Shown: positions 61,601 through 64,000 of the stretch, in pieces | How the letters are laid out: each line of letters starts with the position of its first letter | How positions within the stretch are numbered: the stretch's first letter is position 1 | Made by a program: the position numbers and the translations under genes | Notes under the pieces: model-generated | Told to the model about the DNA's origin: nothing | What the model saw: the letters and a program-made list of their open reading frames with translations, nothing else | Database searches by the model: none | From: Halichondria panicea | Taxonomy: Eukaryota; Porifera; Demospongiae; Suberitida; Halichondriidae | DNA length: 64,000 nt | Reading direction: 5' to 3' | Assembly (NCBI RefSeq): GCF_963675165.1 | Contig: NC_087380.1 | Coordinates: 80,001-144,000, forward strand

Positions 61601-64000
61601 GCCCACTCTAATGGCCACTCTAACACTGGCCCCCTCTCCAATGGCTGGTCAGAGCTACTCCCTTACATGTACTGTGACTGGAGCAGGGGCTCTGAGTCCA
61701 ACCATATCCTATCAATGGTTCGAGGGCTCCAGCTCACGTGTGATGTTGCCCACTACCTCCGCTGATCTCACCTTTGACCCCCTTAATCTCTCTGATGCTG
61801 GCCAGTATAGCTGTGATGTCATTGTCAGTTCTCCATTCGTGACCTCTGACCTCACAGCTTCCAGTGGAGTAGAGGATCTCATCATTCAGAGTGAGTACAA
61901 TAGAGTCTGTGTTGTCTCATTACCCCCCCACATAGTTCCACCCCCCACTGTGAGTGTTAGTCAATCATCCACTGTGTTCCTGGGGGGTGTGTTCACACTG
62001 ACATGTACTGCTGAGCTGGTAGCCTCCGTAGATGTGGGTGTGACTGTGGGTGTGGTTTGGACAGGTCCTGGCCAGTTCACCAGCTCTGATACAATGGCTA
62101 GTCTGACAGCAGAGGCTAGCTCTCACGCTAGTCAACTGATGGTGGGCAGTGCTGCTCAGAGTGGAGACTACACGTGTACAGTTACTCTGGACTCTGCATC
62201 TAACCTTCGAACAGAGAGCAATCCAGTCACTCAAGTGCGACCTATCAGTGTTGGTGAGTTGGTGGACACTGTACATGCAGTGCATTGTTGACCCCTCCCC
62301 TCCTTGTGTAGTGGGTGCCCCCTCCTCTCCTGTGGTGACCTCAGTACCACTAACAAACTCCATTGCCTTCTCCTGGACCCAAGATGATCAGAGTGATGTT
62401 GTAGTGACTTATGGTATCGTGTTTGAGTATAATGGATCATGTTCTGTGACGACTCCACCAATGTCAGTTTCTGGATTCTTCATAACAACGATAAATCCCA
62501 CCGACCTGTTCAGTTTCAACAACTATCGACTAACTGTCACAGCTGTTAACCCAGTTGGATCCAATACAACAGTTGTCATAGTTACCACTCTTCCCAAGGG
62601 TGAGACACTGCTATTAACCTTTGCCCCTCTTACCCCCCCCCCCACACACATTCTCTTACCCCCACAGTTCCTTGTAAGACACAATAGTCTTTGCCCCTTT
62701 TACCCCGTATACTCCTACCCCACAGCTCCTAGTGGACCTGTACTGAACCTTGTGGCTAATTCCTTCAACTCTACCTCAGTCACCATTACTTGGGACAGAG
62801 TGTCTTGTGTACAGAGAAACAGTGACATCACTGGCTATCAGATTAGCTATGATGGAGACTCTGTCAATGTCCCTGGAACTGACATGAGGGAGTTCACTGC
62901 ATCTGGTCTCATTCCAAGAACCCAGTACACATTCCTAGTCACCCCTCTCAGTAATAGTGGCATGGGAACTCAAGTGGCCAGTGTTGTCAGGGAGACAAGT
63001 CCAGCAGAAGGTGAGCCATGATATGGTTGATGTGTTGTTACTACCTCCATCATTATATAGAGCTGTCTCTGTTCCTGGGTGGCCAGTTTCTGAGCAACCA
63101 TGCTGTAGTGACCCCCTCTGACATTGGGGAGACCAACAATGCCCTCCTCTGTCTGACACCATTCTCTGATTGCTGTGACAGCTCCAATGGACTGGCAGGA
63201 AATTGGTTCTTCCCCAGTGGGCCTGCAGTACCAGGGAATGGATTCGGTCTGTCTTTCTACAGTGACCGTGGTCCCAGCTTAGTGAGGCTAAACCGCGTAG
63301 CAGACAATATTGACTCTGGAGTGTATCGCTGTGAGCTACTGTCAGCAGTGTGTGTGTCTGTGAGCCTCCATGTTGGTCTCTACCCTCTTGATGAAGGTGA
63401 GTGTGCACTAATAACAAGCTCTGTGTTCCATTCCTTCCTCACAGGCACTCCCACCATTCCTGGGGGGATACAGTTCAATAGATCTGCCCTCACTCTGACG
63501 TGTGTGTCTAATGGTGGTCCAGCTAGTGAGGTGATGTGGACCAGGAATGGAGCTATAGATACTGTCTCTACTGGATACACTCTCAAACAAACTGTCACCA
63601 ACACAGCCACTGCTACCTATGAGAATGTCCTGACTGCTACTACCATTGCTGATCTTGTGGGGACCTTCACCTGTACAGTCAGTAACAGCAGAGGAACCTC
63701 CAACACTGTCAGCTTCTCCTTCAATGGTGTGTGTGTGCGTGTGTGCGTGCGTGATTATTTATACTTGTACACTGCAGGTATTGACATTGATGGTGATGAG
63801 GGTCTGGTGGTGGGCAGTGATGCTGCTCTGAGGTGTGTGAGTGTGTTTCCTGCTACCATGATCCAATGGATCAACAATGCTGGAGTTGAGGTTGCCATGA
63901 CTACAACAGGATTGACCCTTGACCTCCCCTTCACCCCAGTCACTGACACTCTCCACAACTCAGAGTTCACTTGTCGAGTAAGTAGATCCCCAAGCAATGG
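58699..64000 (+). CDS. Receptor C: third tandem paralogue, cut by the window end
   Basis: Exons: 58699-58765, 58827-59198, 59596-59784, 59836-60027, 60091-60270, 60322-60498, 61600-61890, 61936-62253, 62312-62599, 62726-63010, 63061-63396, 63445-63726, 63778->64000; all phases fit. Order so far: signal peptide (MTLGALLVLVVATTGAL), double-Cys V-like domain, four CCP, two Ig, two FN3, second V-like domain, Ig, Ig (partial). Signal peptide and first V-like domain are closest to receptor A. The first CCP (VLCPSLTL...) and the CCP at 60322 are closest to receptor B exons, so C looks mosaic. The first Ig of A (31976-32266) is missing, as in B. No stop codon or frameshift was seen. TM and tail lie beyond the window. 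Confidence 0.86.
59243..59476. mobile_element. MITE, 234 bp, TA target duplication
   Basis: The left end CCGTATAGCGCGAAATTTTC is matched in inverted form by the right end GAAAATTTTGCGCTATACGG (one mismatch over 24 bases). TA lies on both sides (59241-59242, 59477-59478). It sits in a receptor C intron. The decayed stretch at 28085-28170 resembles its interior. Confidence 0.88.
60499..61599. other. Long receptor C intron without recognised exon
   Basis: Between the last CCP and the first Ig. It holds a small inverted repeat (TATCCCATGGATA near 61477 and its complement near 61548). No domain-coding exon was found, so the A-specific Ig exon is absent here. Confidence 0.6.

Overview
The window reads as a compact metazoan genome, most likely a demosponge of the Amphimedon type. 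Introns are often only 45-60 bases, GT-AG splicing fits throughout, CA/GT microsatellites and minisatellites are dense, and the proteins are animal families (receptor tyrosine phosphatases, Ig, fibronectin III and CCP/sushi receptors, DCAF15, RNF170, CZIB). All gene models were joined by hand; reading phase stays consistent across every exon junction given, except for the two lesions noted in receptor B. The species assignment is inference.

Layout: (1) 153-1925 minus, DCAF15-like, 11 exons, 388 aa. (2) 3866-5935 plus, RNF170 ubiquitin ligase, 260 aa; its last intron holds a 16-copy array that repeats the splice acceptor plus the start of the last exon. (3) 6401-7376 minus, CZIB (C1orf123) zinc-binding protein, 137 aa. 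(4) 8270-20232 plus, a complete receptor protein tyrosine phosphatase (RPTP), 31 exons, about 2010 aa. (5) 20683-27102 minus, a second RPTP, convergent with the first; its ectodomain runs into a 200-N assembly gap (27103-27302). (6) 27314-42601, 43832-58095 and 58699-end, all plus: three tandem paralogous giant transmembrane receptors (here A, B, C; C is cut by the window end). Each starts with a signal peptide and a peculiar double-cysteine V-like domain, then CCP repeats that vary in number, Ig domains and FN3 domains. A and B also show the later Ig series, a membrane-proximal region, one TM helix and a short tail with an ITAM-like double tyrosine motif, further YxxV/YxN motifs and proline-rich stretches.

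The RPTP at 20683-27102 and receptors A/B share the exon junction just outside the membrane almost base for base, but one carries a phosphatase tail and the others tyrosine-motif tails. This looks like a paired system in which one ectodomain family feeds phosphorylation-dependent and dephosphorylating outputs, reminiscent of vertebrate paired immunoreceptors and of the cnidarian Alr allorecognition complex. Function is inference.

The cluster is also rich in repeats: minisatellites that copy splice sites, TA-flanked MITEs (one with an empty site in the same window), foldback elements, and a poly(A)-tailed retroinsertion with a 15-base target duplication that is absent from a second copy of its host repeat.
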